Shown here one piece after another: positions 43,380 to 55,519 of a stretch of 64,000 nucleotides of DNA. The stretch spans positions 47,208,626-47,272,625 of the forward strand of contig OY294044.1 in the NCBI GenBank assembly GCA_958510825.1, in the 5' to 3' direction. The notes beneath the pieces are model-generated. The model ran no database searches, was not told the DNA's origin, and was given only the letters and a program-made list of their open reading frames with translations. The DNA comes from Brachypterus glaber. Its lineage: Eukaryota > Arthropoda > Insecta > Coleoptera > Kateretidae. The stretch's first letter is position 1. Every line of letters starts with the position of its first letter. Both the position numbers and the translations under genes were made by a program.

Positions 43380-43880
43380 AGAGTGTCCGTGAAATATACG
43401 AAAACTTTAAAGCGTCGTTGTATAAATACAAGAAGCCGTGAAGATATGTAATGCCACGCATTCCATTATATACTATTTACAGTAAATGGTGTATTGCATT
43501 TTCCCAAATATGTACTTAATTAAAAAAAAAAATCAAAAAAAAAATATAGTTTTTTCATTTTTTAAAAAAGTTTAACCCTCAATAACTTTTTTGTTTTTGG
43601 AGGAATTACTTTCAAAAACAATAGGGATCTTTCCCTCATAGAACTTCGTGACATAGGACAGACGGACGGAGTCAACCATTTTCAAAGTTTCATTATTTTT
43701 TCATGAAACACATTTGTATCCAAAAAAATTTTGACTAGGACTTTTTTTGGCGATTTTGAGAAATTCGAAACTGCCGTATAATACTATTCTAGCGATACGC
43801 GCTGTGAATAGTATAATAAGTTGTATATAAGTTATTCATGGACTTCTTGTACGAACCTATGTGTTCTTAATAAATATATT
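43380..43880. repeat. Dispersed repeat sharing a module with 58620-58720
   Basis: The stretch GCCGTGAAGATATGTAATGC...CATTCCATTATATACTATTT...TATTGCATTTTCCCAAATA (about 43434-43517) is present in reverse at 58625-58710. Downstream, GACAGACGGACGG and AATACTATTCT...GAATAGTATAATA hairpin motifs. The class is unknown. Confidence 0.55.
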
Positions 43881-44439
43881 TTTCTGTGCAGACAGACGTA
43901 TTTATTAGTACACAGCTGAGGTTTGCTATTCATCAAGTCACAGATTACTGTGATCGAGTGATTTCTTCGCGCAACGTCTAACCCACACATTGTGGGCTAA
44001 CTAGTCAGTCAAGTGTTGAAAAGATACTTTCCACAAGAAAATGCTGGCATGCAGAAAAAAATAATTACTCATGATTTTTAATTTCAGCTATTTTACAGAC
44101 ACTGTATATTCTGATTAGCGCCTTCAGTTTTTGAAATCCGTAACTGTACATTATGTATGTGGTGTTTGTAAATTATTTGTACATAGCAAAAAATAAATTT
44201 TTTGGTTAAACAAACATTTTCTCGTTTATATTAATTTTTCATTTATAACCCCATTTTTTTAGTTGTCCATTTTTTTTTAATAATATTTTTATACCATTAA
44301 ATCTACATTCCAAGGGTTATCAAATAAGGTATATAATAATGTAATATACCTTATTTATATGTTATAGCGTTCGTAAATGTATATTTTAGTGTTTTTAACG
44401 AGTCCCTCTGTTGGGGCTGAGGGGGGTAAAAAGGGGTAG
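43881..44439. other. No gene
   Basis: Short hairpin TAAGGTATATAATAATGTAATATACCTTA near 44325-44355; otherwise nothing recognised. Confidence 0.4.
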
Positions 44440-45345
44440 AGTCTTTTACAGCGCCGGCCAAAACCGCACCGCACATTACCACGCCACCCTTTTCCGCGCC
44501 GACCGTGACCGCGCCTAGGACATTTCTGCGCCTATGTAACTTTTGGTTTCAATTTATTTTAGTATCTATTTTATTTTTATTTGTAACAAGTGAAACAACA
44601 TTTATTTAACAAAAAAAATATTTTTTAATTTAGGGAACGTTCAAGTATTACGTAACGCTCCTAGGGGGGGTGGGGGTCATTTCGGAGTGTTACGCCCATG
44701 TTAATGGTATAGGAAAATAGCGTTAAAGGAGGGGGGGGGGGATCCAAAATGATTAAAATTTGCGTTACGTAATACTTGCACGTTCCATTAACAATAGATA
44801 TAATCATTTGTATAAATTTTGGACAATACCTTTCAACCAACGAACGAACCAACAACCAAACCAAATAACCAAATCTTTATTTCTAATGCTTTTGATAATT
44901 TCTGTCGACATTGTAACAACTGATACTCTTTCTTTTGTGTAGTAAATAAATATTTTGATTAAAGAAATACTAGGTAGGTACATATACTAAAACTCAATCA
45001 AAAATAGCACAAAAAACACTTGTGTATAAATCGAAAAAAATCACACAAAAAAAAAAAACACGAAAAATCATACAACAATAAATTAAAACTGGGTATTTTA
45101 TAATTTGAAAAATTCTAAAACCTAAACAATTTTTTTAGTCAAACTAACAAAATAAAATCGGCAGATTTTGATGTATTCATAAAAATTTAAATGAGATATT
45201 GGCCGGGGCGGTAAGTAACAACGCGGTAAAGGACGGCGCAGTAGTGGACATGTCGCGGTAATGTTCTAGGCGCGGTAAAGGACGGCGCGCTAATGGTCGG
45301 CGCAGTAAATTTAGCGCCGTAAAAGACGGCGCCCGTAAAAAAGGG
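44440..45345. mobile_element. Inverted element whose arms are GC-rich 15-16-bp tandem repeats
   Basis: The right arm (about 45200-45335) is a row of degenerate GGCGCGGTAAAGGAC units. The left arm (about 44450-44535) is the same repeat in reverse (GTCCTAGGCGCGGTC on the complementary strand). The segment CTAGGCGCGGT is common to both. The AT-rich centre contains a separate MITE at 44634-44786. Probably a non-autonomous DNA element; the outer ends and target duplication could not be fixed. Confidence 0.55.
44634..44786. mobile_element. MITE, GGAACGTTCAAGTATTACGT ends, 153 bp
   Basis: GGAACGTTCAAGTATTACGT with AACGC is inverted against GCGTT with ACGTAATACTTGCACGTTCC. The interior has TGTTACGCCCATGTTA and G-tracts. 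A terminus-less relative lies within 47920-48010. It is nested in the 44440-45345 element. Confidence 0.8.
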
Positions 45346-45402
45346 TTAAAAAGTTGTTTTGGCTCTTTTTTGGTATTTAAATAATAAAAAAATACCGAAC
45401 TA

Positions 45403-45617
45403 TGGTCTGTTTTTTCAAGCAAGATAGTAAATTAAAAATCGCACAGTAAATATTTTTACAACAGGTATGAATAGTTTATGTTTGTGTATAAAATATACAT
45501 AGTTATGTTTTATAAAATAAACTACTCAGTATATTTGCACATCCAATATTCGAATCTGTTTTGAAAATATTTACTGTGCGATTTTTAATTTACTATCTTG
45601 CTTGATGAAACAAAGCA
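45403..45617. mobile_element. TA-flanked MITE, TGGTCTGTTTTTTC family, copy 1
   Basis: Inverted repeats of about 60 bp (AAGCAAGATAGTAAATTAAA, AATCGCACAGTAAATATTTT) with TA outside. Copy 2 is at 54031-54239, and the two are about 85-90% alike by eye. Confidence 0.8.
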
Positions 45618-46104
45618 TAGTAAAAAATATTTTGTACACATTTTTACATTTCCTCCTACACCCCTGCTGGGCTCGGAATGGAAAATATAGTGAACATTTT
45701 CTCCCAAGCAAGTCACGTGGCCATATGTTCTTCCCACTTTGCCTTTCATAATCATAGAGTGGAAGAGAGCGCACGATAGTAACGTGATTTGCTTACAAGA
45801 AAAAGTCCGCTATATTGAACATTTGACTGTATTCAAATGCTTTGGCGGTTCCCTATTCAAAATTCGTTGACATACCAGTGTACCATAAAATAGTTATTTG
45901 TACAGAATCCACAGAAAATCAGGCTCGATAAAGTCAGCAAAATTTCATAACCCTTACCCTCCCGAGACTAAACTAATGATAATTTTTCGATTTAATTGTG
46001 TTTTTTATATATTTGCTATGCCTAAAAAGAAGAAAAAAAATATACATTTTTTTTTTAGTTTTTGCTCGAGTTTTTATTTTCTTTATTTCAGGAGAGCTGT
46101 ATTA
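45618..46104. other. No gene
   Basis: Includes GC-neutral sequence at 45650-45780 open on the minus strand, without recognisable protein similarity. Confidence 0.35.
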
Positions 46105-46106
46105 TA

Positions 46107-46248
46107 CAGGGTGTCTCAACGAAGCCGACTCGGTCGATATATAGTAAAGTATCCGCTTTAGAGAAAAACCATACAACTTTTCCCTTTAAAGTTTTTCTCT
46201 AAAGTGGATACTTTATATCGACCGAGTCGGCTTCGTTGAGACACCCTG
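46107..46248. mobile_element. Snap-back MITE, 142 bp, TA-flanked
   Basis: CAGGGTGTCTCAACGAAGCC with GACTCGGTCGATATA and its inverse; arms about 60 bp, TA outside. It is the compact, complete form of the element whose right end lies at 29243. Confidence 0.85.
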
Positions 46249-46250
46249 TA

Positions 46251-46773
46251 TACTGTATTATATAGTATTATTATATATTATTATAAACTGAATTAAATTT
46301 GCATATTTGTTTGCATACATAGAAAGTTTATAAAAGTATTTTGGATTAATAATCATAATTAATAATGCCTTAAAGAAAAAATGAAGAAGTAAAGTCACAA
46401 TTGTGTAGGGGGTAAGGGATAAAGCATACGTTTCATTAAACTTTTTTAAGTACTTGTTTATAAAAAAAAACACTTGCCCCTCCATGGCAAGTTTTTTGAT
46501 AAACACCCTATTTTAAGAAAGTTTGACTCAGTGGGGACTAAGTCCAAGAGTTAGGGTTAAAAAGTGATAAGTCTAAACATTTTTTTTTTTTGAGAATATT
46601 TGATATTTTCTGGTAATTTTTGTACAAATGACAACTCCCATTAAGCTGAATAAAATACCACAGTCAAATTTATGTCTTGTAGAAAAAGAATCAGTTTTTT
46701 TGCGGTTTTCTAATAGTTGGACTTATCAGTGATAAGTTATCACCTTTTAATCATACAAGCCTCAGTTATTATA
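46251..46773. other. No gene
   Basis: A minus-strand frame at 46258-46506 is AT-driven and not called. Confidence 0.35.
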
Positions 46774-46775
46774 TA

Positions 46776-49107
46776 CAGTGCGGTCCAACGTCACCCCCTT
46801 TTTTAACGAGTTGATATATCGACTCGTAAATAAGACAACTTAAACTATGTATCTTTTTGCATATAGTTGATATTTTCAGCTTTTAAAATGTGGACAGGGG
46901 GGCATGAAGAGGATTAAAAAAATGGAAATGTGGGTCGTTTAACACTTTATTTTAAAGCAAATAAAGTTCCCCAATCGGCTTAATTTTTTTTAAGTTCTGA
47001 TTTTTTTTATTATTTTTTCTTTGCTAAAAAATTATATTTTTTTAAAGATTTTTTTTGGAAATTTTTATTTATAGGGATATTCTTTTTTAAATAGGACCTC
47101 TCCGGTTTTGCTCAAATTTTGCATACGTGCCTAAAATAAGTGGTTTAACAAGTGCAAGTTGATTTTTCCGAAAAAAAAATTCTTTTGAGATATTAGGTTG
47201 GGTCATTTTTTCGACTTTTTCCGAGCATCCTGCACGGGATCTAAAAAACTTATATAGTTCGGTTTCTATTTAACCTATGGTTTTTGTATTACCTACATTA
47301 TAAAGAGCACTGAATTCCGCTTGAGAAAAAGTATGTTTGTATGTATATCTTTTAACTAATTAAAAAATACAAAATTTACTGTTAATATTATCAAAATTTT
47401 GGAAAATGGATTGACAGAGTAAGATATAAAAAAGAAGCTAGATATAGAAATGGAGAAAGGGCGTAATGTTGATTTTGAAAAAGAAATTATTGTTTACACA
47501 CAGGATTTGGAATATTTGTAGCAAAATTAATGGAGAGCCCCTAGCACAAGCCAAAAGCTTATTTGGGGCTCTCCATGACTCTGTAATTAATTAATTAAAT
47601 AAATAAATGTATGTATTTTTTGTTTTTAAAAATCAAGATGGAAAATTAGTTATTAGATGTGATGAAGACATATGTACTGCACCTGAGAACCACTAGTTGA
47701 CAATTATTTGCTGTATCTTCCAAAATAACAGCGGTTTATAGATAATATTGTATAGGTGTATACTACTGTTAATAGAGACCACCCTTTCCTAATATAAAAC
47801 AGATCCGTGGATATAATTTTCCACGATATTTTTTTTATTTTGTTCTTGAAGTTAATATTTCCGCCATCCTTTGTATTCAAAATAACTCATGAACCCTTTG
47901 AGATAAAGACTTCATGTCCATTTTGGTGTGTTACGCCCATGTTATTGGTATAGGAAAATAGCGTTACAGGGGGGGGGGTCCAAAATGATCAAAATTTGTG
48001 TTACGTAATATCATTTTTTTGTTGTATCTTCAAAAATGATGTCGGATTATAGATATTTTATGGGCGTTTACTGTTAATAAACACCACCCTTTCCCAATAT
48101 AAAATAGATCCGGGATATAATTTATCACAATCATTTAAAAAAAAAATTATACCACAGGTTAATATTTCCAGCATCCTTTTTATTTAAAATAACTCATAAA
48201 CCCTTTGAGATAAAGACTTAATATTTGGTCCATTATCTTCTCGTAGTATGTAACTATTTCAAGCCATATTTGATGTCTCTAGCTCAAAGCAATCAAAAGT
48301 TATTAGATATAATGAAGATATATGTACTACACCTGAGAACCACTAGAAGACCATTTTTTGCTGTACCTTCCAAAATAATAGCGGTTTATAGATAATATTT
48401 TATGGGCTGATACTACTGTTAATAGAGACTACCTTGTTCGAATATAAAACAGATCCGTTGATATAATTTTCCATAATTAAAAGAAAAAATTGTATTTCAG
48501 GTTAAACAATTGACACATACTTTTTCTAAAGCGGAATTCAATGCTCTTTACAATTTTGGTAACACAAAAACCATACGTTAATTATAAACCGAATTATATA
48601 AGTTTTTTAGATCCCTTGCAGGATGCTCGGAAAAAGTCGAAAAAATGACCCAACCTAATATCTCAGAAAAAAATTTTTGTTCGGAATGGACTTGAATTTG
48701 TTAAATAAAACACAATTTTAGGCACGTATGCAAAATTCGAGCAAAATCGGAGAGGTGAAGTCCAACATATATCCTATTTGAAAAAGAATATCCCTATAGC
48801 AATTAAAATTATGTAGTTTAAAAGTATAATTTACGTTTTTATGTCATGGAAAATTTCAAAAATCGTTTGACTTGAATTTTTTTTCCCATTTTCAACATAT
48901 TTTAAACCCTCAAAAAAAAAATCTAAAAAAAATAAGAAATATATGGCCAAATAGAGTACTGTATACACTTTAAAATGATATATGACACGACCCCCCTTTC
49001 CATTTCAAAAAATCCCCTCATGTCCACCCGCAGCGCCCTGCCCACATTTTAAGATATCCCAACTCGTTTAAAAGGTGAAAGGGAAGTGTGATTTTTGGAT
49101 CGCTCTG
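46776..49107. mobile_element. CAGTGCGGTCC MITE split by a 1.7-kb nested element
   Basis: The left end CAGTGCGGTCCAACGTCACC and the right end GTGATTTTTGGATCGCTCTG, with TA outside, belong to the 16770-17378 family. Shared internal strings (GACAACTTAAACTAT, ACACGACCCCCCTTTCCATT) are found on either side of the nested insertion at 47074-48794. Confidence 0.75.
47074..48794. mobile_element. TA-flanked element, GGGATATTC ends, with three internal direct repeats
   Basis: GGGATATTC...GAATATCCC with TA outside. The arms of about 270 bp share CTCCGGTTTTGCTCAAATTT, GCATACGTGCCTAAAAT, TTTTTCGACTTTTTCCGAGC, ATCCTGCA and GGTTTTTGT. Inside, a 200-250-bp block (CACCTGAGAACCACTAG, TTTATAGATAATAT, CTGTTAATAGAGACYACC) occurs at 47640-47900 and 48297-48490, with a partial one at 48015-48240. 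Confidence 0.75.
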
Positions 49108-49154
49108 TATAATAAATAATAGCTGAAACAACAATATTATTAAAAAGCTTAAAG

Positions 49155-49290
49155 ATGCCCTGCTGAAAATGACGGGTCTGGGCGGGTATAAATGGTGCAT
49201 AAACCGGACTTAAGCGGATGAAATTCACCCGCTCAAGTCCGGTCTATGCAACATTTATACCCGCGCAGACCCGTCATTTTTAATAGGGTG
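49155..49290. mobile_element. Snap-back MITE, CCCTGCTGAAAATGACGGGT, 135 bp
   Basis: The arms pair almost fully (GAAAATGACGGGTCTG, GCGGGTATAAATG, ACCGGACTT-AAGCGG) with a short loop. Shorter relatives lie at 51592-51656 and 63619-63712 and a one-arm copy at 63744-63797. Confidence 0.8.
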
Positions 49291-49939
49291 GTGTTGGTTA
49301 AAATATGGACATAATATATTAATAACATAATATACTAATAATATGCATATTATAAAGGGCAAATCCACTGTAACTAACCTTACAGCGTCAGAAAAATTAC
49401 ACTTTCTTCTAAATATTTTATTACATTATTATTTTTTAACGAACAATCTTTAACAATAATAAATAACAATAATTACCATGAGTCTGCCCTAAGCTTAAGC
49501 TAAAATTCTAGGTGTATGCAACAAAAATTTATTTATTGTTAAAATTAGTTTTATTTTCGAGAAAGATATGTCGAAAAAAAAATCAATTACATCTATTTTT
49601 TTTATTAATAAAAATTATGATTCATTTAGGTAAAACTACAGATGGAAGACTTAACACATTGTTCTACCGAAATCATCAAAATCAGCGTAGAAGAAAACAC
49701 AAGTTTTTAATTTTACTTAATTTTTTGTAAGCAGATATACTTAAAACCAATATTTTCTATATTCCTTAATCAAAAATTCATATAATGAATTTATTTTTAC
49801 CTGTATTGTTTTTATTGCGATTTTTAGAGTATAGCTGCGATTTAATATTTTTTTAAATATTATTTTTATTTATTTTATTTTAAAAATTCTACTTGTAAAG
49901 TTTATACCAGAGAAATTGATAAACTGAAACAATAGGTGA
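49291..49939. other. No gene
   Basis: AT-rich. Tandem ATAATATA strings at 49310-49350; nothing else. Confidence 0.35.
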
Positions 49940-50272
49940 GTTCCATAAAGCTTAGCGAAAGTCAGCAAAACGATAACTTTCGCTGAGTTTGGCTGGTGAA
50001 CGTTAAACGGTTTTTTTTATCTGTCAAAAAAGATGGAAACACCAAAGAAATTATAACACGACGCACTTTTTAATTTTAATTAATAGCAGTTAAAGAAGCA
50101 ACGAGCTTGTGAGTATTTTTTTAAGTTATATCTACCATTTTCGCGCTCTCTTTGACATAAAGCTAATCTCAGCGGTAGATTTAATCGCTTACTTTGACTG
50201 CCAGCCAAAGAAAACAGCTGAAATTTGACTGTCAACGTTGACAGTTAAACACGCTGGGTTTTATTAACGGCA
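49936..50272. mobile_element. Possible decayed MITE with AGGTG ends
   Basis: AGGTGAGTTCCATAAAGCTTAGCG-like left end (from about 49935) against the inverse of the right end CGCTGGGTTTTATTAACGGC-ACCT. Inside is the perfect 18-bp palindrome ACTGTCAACGTTGACAGT near 50229. Pairing is imperfect. Confidence 0.4.
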
Positions 50273-50280
50273 CCTGATGC

Positions 50281-50949
50281 TGAACTAAGCAGGATCCATT
50301 GATGTATGGCAGCTTGTGAAGTTCAGCATGTAAATTATACATTGTATAATTATAATTTTAAAACACTTAGCTAGCTTCTATTTTTTTTCGGTCTGTTTTT
50401 ACAACAGTTATGGCTTGAAAAGTAACTCAAATTTGCTATAAATTTTTTAATGCTTTTAAAATGCGCATATGTGTTCAATAGTTTTTTTTTAATAGATATT
50501 GTTTCTTATTTCAATTTTTATGGTATAAAATATATTTCTTTGGTAATATGTACTAATAAATTTTGTAGAATATTTGAAATAACCAAAGAGACAGGATGAG
50601 AGAGAGAGAAAGAGAAAAATAAATATAAAATAAACATATCTAATATAAAGTAAAATTTATTTGAGAAGACAAAATATGTAAAAGGACAGTTTATATTTTT
50701 TAGACAATAACTAATAGTTATTAACTATCATTACATTTTTAGACAAATTATGTGGAGGCTGAACCTTTTAATATTTAATTTTGTTTTATTTTTAGGTTTT
50801 ATAAAAAAAATATTAATGTGGTTTTTAATCTTTTCCAAATCAATATTTCCACTAGAAAAAATCTTCTTTGCATACGTGAATTTTTTTGTGCTAAAATGAA
50901 TCAAAAACTGATATTTAGGTATTTTTATTAATAATAATTTGTCCTTCTA
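50281..50949. other. No gene; GA-rich microsatellite near 50597
   Basis: Short GAGAGAGAGAAAGAG tract; remaining sequence AT-rich. Confidence 0.4.
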
Positions 50950-50965
50950 TTTAAGTTTTCTATTT

Positions 50966-51830
50966 TTGCTTAATTGCACTAAACCACAAAAAAAATGGAA
51001 AATATTACTTGGACTAGACACATCAAGGGTTTTTCATTTAAATGAGATCGAGGGGTAAATCTCCACCGAAATCGTGTACACAAGATTTCACTTTACCCCA
51101 AGATTTCGCAGATTTCGTAAGATTTCGTAACTTCGACCTGCTAGCATGCTGAAGCCGAAAATGTTGTCCATATTTTTCCATCACGTCAAAGTTATTGGGG
51201 GCGAAAAGGCCAAAAAGTGGGTAATTTGACAATAAAAATCCTAGATTAAATCTATACAGTTGCAGCTGTCAGTTTCGGATAAATATGTGATTTTTAAACT
51301 ATAGTGTTTCTTTCAAAAATTGAGTTTATGATTTTTTAAATAAATATCTAAAAAGTCGAGTATTTCCGCAGAGACAGGTCCTTAAATATTAGACCTCTTA
51401 TATGCCATGCTTTTACATTAAACCAAAGGTTGGCAGCGTTTCTAAAAGAAACATTTTTTTCAAAAAAAAAAAAAAAGAATGAAAATTCAAAAAAGTCCAA
51501 ACGAAAAAATTAAAAGTTGGCATACCTATAAAACTCGATAAGCTGATTCGAATCATGTAGCACATTAGGACTTACGTTTAAGGGCGCTGTACCCTGTTGA
51601 AAATGACGGGTCTGCGCGGGTATAAATGGTGCAAAAACCCGTCTTTTTCAATAGGGTAGCCTTAAATTTTTTTTTGAAATATTGTAATTTGTGCCTTCTT
51701 GCCCTGCATAGCTAAAAATTCGACCTGATAGGAGAATATAGACATCATTCGGATTCAGCAGGTCAAAATTTATAAGAAATGACGCGTAGTCCAAGTATTA
51801 TTTTTTTTTTATTTTTTTTTGTGGTTCAGT
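50966..51830. mobile_element. Decayed inverted-repeat element
   Basis: AAACCACAAAAAAAATGG with TACTTGGACTA is inverted against GTCCAAGTATTA and TTGTGGTTCAGTG. Inner pairing GACCTGCTAGCATGCTGAAG with GGATTCAGCAGGTC. The small 51592-51656 hairpin is nested within. The inner 51095-51130 AGATTTCGTAA repeats are local. Confidence 0.5.
51592..51656. mobile_element. Deleted copy of the CCCTGTTGAAAATGACGGGT hairpin MITE, 65 bp
   Basis: The left arm is intact (CCCTGTTGAAAATGACGGGT and GCGGGTATAAATGG) but the right arm is reduced to CCCGTCTTTTTCAATAGGG. TA at both ends. Confidence 0.75.
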
Positions 51831-51969
51831 GTCGTTTATTTTTTTATGTTTTCAATTTATTTAGGTATTTTTAAACTAATTCAGCAGTTTGTTTTTTAAA
51901 ATGTTTTAAAATTTTATTCTATAAAAAATTATTGTTTTATATTTTTTAAAAATCGAGGGATATTCCGCA

Positions 51970-52135
51970 AAAAAAGTATTGTGTACCCCAATTCTCCAAC
52001 TAATATTCTTAACTCGAAAACAAATTCCCCAATTAGTTTTCTAATTGCCCACTTAGTTTCCAAATTCCCCAATTTTGGTAGGAATACAGAGACAGTTAGC
52101 TTTAGCATTAATTCTCCACTAATGTATGTCACATT
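51970..52135. repeat. Short tandem repeat, CCCCAATTNNCTAACTAATT type, left part
   Basis: Degenerate 12-20-base units around CAAATTCCCCAATTAG. The same repeat type resumes at 53625-53810. Confidence 0.55.
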
Positions 52136-52162
52136 TGTGACCTTTAGTTAATAACTAATATA

Positions 52163-53321
52163 CACTTCGCGCAAAAATTAAGGGAGCAGAAAAAAATTCC
52201 GAATTTTTCGGTCATTTTTGACGAGCTGTATCTCAGTAAAAAATGGTGGTAGAGACTTAAAAAAAAAAGCATTTTGTAGCTCTAAGATTCTTGTTTTCCG
52301 ATTTTTTAGCCAAAAATTTTCTGAGCGACAGTTCCAACGCAATTCAAAGAAATAACGCCAAAAAAAAATTTTTCAAAATTTTCAGTAATTTTTTTCTTGC
52401 TCTGAAAAATTTTTTTTGATTAAGCGATCATATGGACCAGATAGCCTGTTTATTCAGCTTCAATTTAACGTTTGGCGATTTTCTCTACGCCAATTCCTTG
52501 CGGAGATATCCGATTTTTAATGAAAAAGGATCCTTTTGTCCTTAATTAAGGATATCTCTGCAATCAATGGTCATACAGAAAATTGATGGGCAGTTTTGAA
52601 AACTGAAATAAATTTTCTACAAGATTATGCCATGGTTCGAAAAAAAATAATTTTTTTTATCCTTCACATTCACTTCAAAAGTATCGAATAAAGTCCCTTT
52701 TCCCCTTTCTTTGGTTAATCAACCATATCTTTGCTAATTTTTAAGGAACCGCTAATGTTGTCAGCACATTTTTTACCTCATTATACCCCCAATAGCCATG
52801 TAAAATAATAAATCGATACATTAAACGGTTTTTCTGGACCGATCGATCAAAATTAAAAAAAAATTAAAGGAGCAAAAATGTTGTTTCTTAAACAATGTGT
52901 AATCTGTTCAAAATGGAAAAATTGTTTTTCACGACTTTTTTGACATCCTTTTTCATTAAAAATCGGATATCTCCGTGAGGAATTGGCGTATAGAAAATCG
53001 CCAAACGTCAAATTAAAGCTGAATAAACAGGCTATCTGGTCCATATGATCGCTTAATCAAAAAAAAATTTCCGAGCCCGTGGAGCAAGAAAAAATTTACT
53101 GAAAATTTTGAAATTTTTTTTTTCGCGCTTTTTCTTCGAATTGCGTTGGAACCGTTGCTCAGAAAATTTTTTGGCTAAAAAATCGGAAAACTAGAATCTT
53201 AGAGCTACAAAATGCTTTTTTTAAAAAGTCTCTAAGACCATTTTTCACTGATATACAGCTCGTCAAAAATCACCGAAAAATTTAGAATTTTTTTCTGCTC
53301 CCTTAATTTTTGCGCAAAGTG
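52163..53321. mobile_element. TA-flanked palindromic element, 1159 bp
   Basis: CACTTCGCGCAAAAATTAAG and the inverse of CACTTTGCGCAAAAATTAAG, with TA outside. The arms of about 400 bp share GACGAGCTGTAT, GCATTTTGTAGCTCTAAGAT, CCAGATAGCCTGTTTATTCA and AATCGGATATCTCC. The middle (about 52570-52850) is unique. No frame of note. Confidence 0.85.
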
Positions 53322-53624
53322 TATCTTAGACCATATACACATCAATTGCTAACAACTCAAAATAAACAAAACAAAATCTGGGCTCAAAAAATAGGGTGTT
53401 ACTAAAGTAGCATAAAAAATCTTACAATTCGAATGTCACCACTGAAACTTAGGGGTGTATTTTAAAAATATTTAACTTCATGAATCGACCAGGATACAGC
53501 CTCAAAATTTACCGCTTTAGCCTTCACAAAAAAATTCGTTGAAAATGCTTGGATTTTTTAATTACATAAAAATATCTCTGAACGTGATTACTAAATGTCA
53601 TAATACTATGATTATTTTATTAAG

Positions 53625-53810
53625 TTTTTATAAATTTCCCATTAATACCCCTAATTCCCAAAGATTTTATATTAATTTCCCACTAATTCCCCTAATTCCC
53701 AAAGATTTTATATTAATATCCCCAATTAACCACTAATTTCCCTAATTCTTCAACTAATTTCCCGAATTCTTCAAATAATTCACCAACTAATTTCCCAAAT
53801 TCCCAAAGCT
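53625..53810. repeat. Tandem repeat, 41-bp unit then CTAATTTCCC units
   Basis: Two 41-bp copies (CCTAATTCCCAAAGATTTTA core) in tandem at about 53637-53718, then degenerate 10-14-base CTAATTTCCC units. Confidence 0.75.
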
Positions 53811-54030
53811 GGTACAGCAAAATTTCCTTGCAGAATAACTCTCGCAACTAAAATAACAAATATTTTCTGCATCAGAAAATTGTAAATATTGAAAACTAGT
53901 AAATTAGGATTTAAACATCTATATTGTAAATAAATAGATAAACGAAAATCATAAAATATTTAAAAATAAGAACAAAAGATCATTTTATTTTTTTAATTTT
54001 TAGTAAGTTTTTTTTTTTACTTTTATACTA

Positions 54031-54239
54031 TGGTCTATTTTTTCAGGCAAGATACTAAATTAAAAATCGCACAGTAAATATTTTTACAACAGGTTTGAAT
54101 AGTATATGTTTGCGTATAGAATATAGTTATGGTTTATAAAATAAACTACGCAGTATATTTGCACATCCAATATTCTACTGTTATGAAAATATTTAATGTG
54201 CGATTTTTAATTTACTATATTGCTTCAAGAAACAGACCA
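54031..54239. mobile_element. TA-flanked MITE, TGGTCTGTTTTTTC family, copy 2
   Basis: Same ends and interior (TTTGCACATCCAATATTC) as 45403-45617. Confidence 0.8.
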
Positions 54240-54362
54240 TAATATTCGGAATAGTACTTACCCGATATATTTTCTTATTTAATCTGACCAAGCACTTATA
54301 TGCTAAATTTTATCTTAAGATCGTGGTGCGGCAGGGGTCTGTCCCATTGTGTGTAAAATATA

Positions 54363-55100
54363 CAGAGCGGTCCAAAAGTCACCCCCCCCCCTCTTAACTT
54401 TTGAACCAGTTGAGATATCGACTTCAAATTTGGAACTTTTAAATAAGACAACTTAAACTATCTTTTAGCATATATTTAATACTTTCAGCTCTTAAAATGT
54501 GGGCAGGGGGGCATGGGTAGGGACACTAGATCTAGGCATGGGGGCACATTTTTTAAATGGAAAGGGGGGTCGTGTAATACATTATTTTAAAGCTTATAAA
54601 ATTCTCCATTTAACTCCATATTTTTAAATTAAAAAAAAATGGGTTTAAATTGGGGCTAAAAATGAGTATTAATGTCAAAATTCCTCTAAAAAAAAACAAA
54701 TAATTTTTTAAAAATGCCTAATTTCATCATAAAAAAATGTTAATTATACTTTTAAACTAATTTTAGTTGACATAAATAAAAATTTATAAAAAACAAACTT
54801 AAAAAATCAAATGTTTTAGCACAAAAAATTGAAAAATCAAAACCTTAAAAAACATTTTTAACAAATTTAAAAATGTTAGTTTAAATAGAGAATTTTATAA
54901 GCTTTAAAATGATGTATCACACGACCCCCCTTTCCATTTAAAAAAATGTTCCCCCCTGCCCACATTTTAAGAGCTGAACATATCAAATATATGCTAAAAG
55001 ATAGTTTAAGTTGTCTTATTTAAGAGTTTTAAATTTGAAGTCGATATCTCAACTCTTTCAAAAGTTAAAAGGGGGGGGGGGTGACTTTTGGACCGCACTG
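54363..55100. mobile_element. TA-flanked MITE, CAGAGCGGTCC family, copy 2
   Basis: CAGAGCGGTCCAAAAGTCAC and its inverse with TA outside. It is nearly collinear with 16770-17378 but about 130 bp longer, including a duplicated GGCATGGG with ACACTAGATCT between (54515-54545) and an extra segment near 54600-54715. Confidence 0.85.
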
Positions 55101-55102
55101 TA

Positions 55103-55517
55103 TATATAGTTGGGATGCTGTCATTTATAGGCAGAGCCTTAGCCAGTGAAACATAAGCCCCTCAGATGTTTTGCAGACTTTAATCATAGGGTGAACCCAG
55201 AGACTTGCCGGTTAAACCGCGGGTAGCAGGGGTTGCAAGTTTTTGTTTAGTAACTGTTTGACTTGATAAATAACACCGGCCCACAAAAACAACGTTAATT
55301 ACTTTTATCTTGGACACTATCAGAATGTCGAGAACTATAACATCCAAAATTTAGCCAAATCTGACTGAAGTCACTTTTACATAAGAAGGGAGCGATGTCC
55401 TTTGGGGATCGGCGAGCTACTTTATTGTAAAATTCGTTTTCAGTCTCGTTTTCAGCGCCCAAAAATGCTTAAGAAAAATATAGTTTGTTTAAGAGAAATT
55501 GACGTTTTTTTTGCATA
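55103..55517. other. No gene
   Basis: Somewhat GC-neutral sequence with no frame above 60 codons. Confidence 0.35.
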
Positions 55518-55519
55518 TA

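Noticed and set aside
54515..54545. Shared ACACTAGATCTAGG string with 61910
   Set aside because: Only about 18 bases are shared and no larger homologous block surrounds it.
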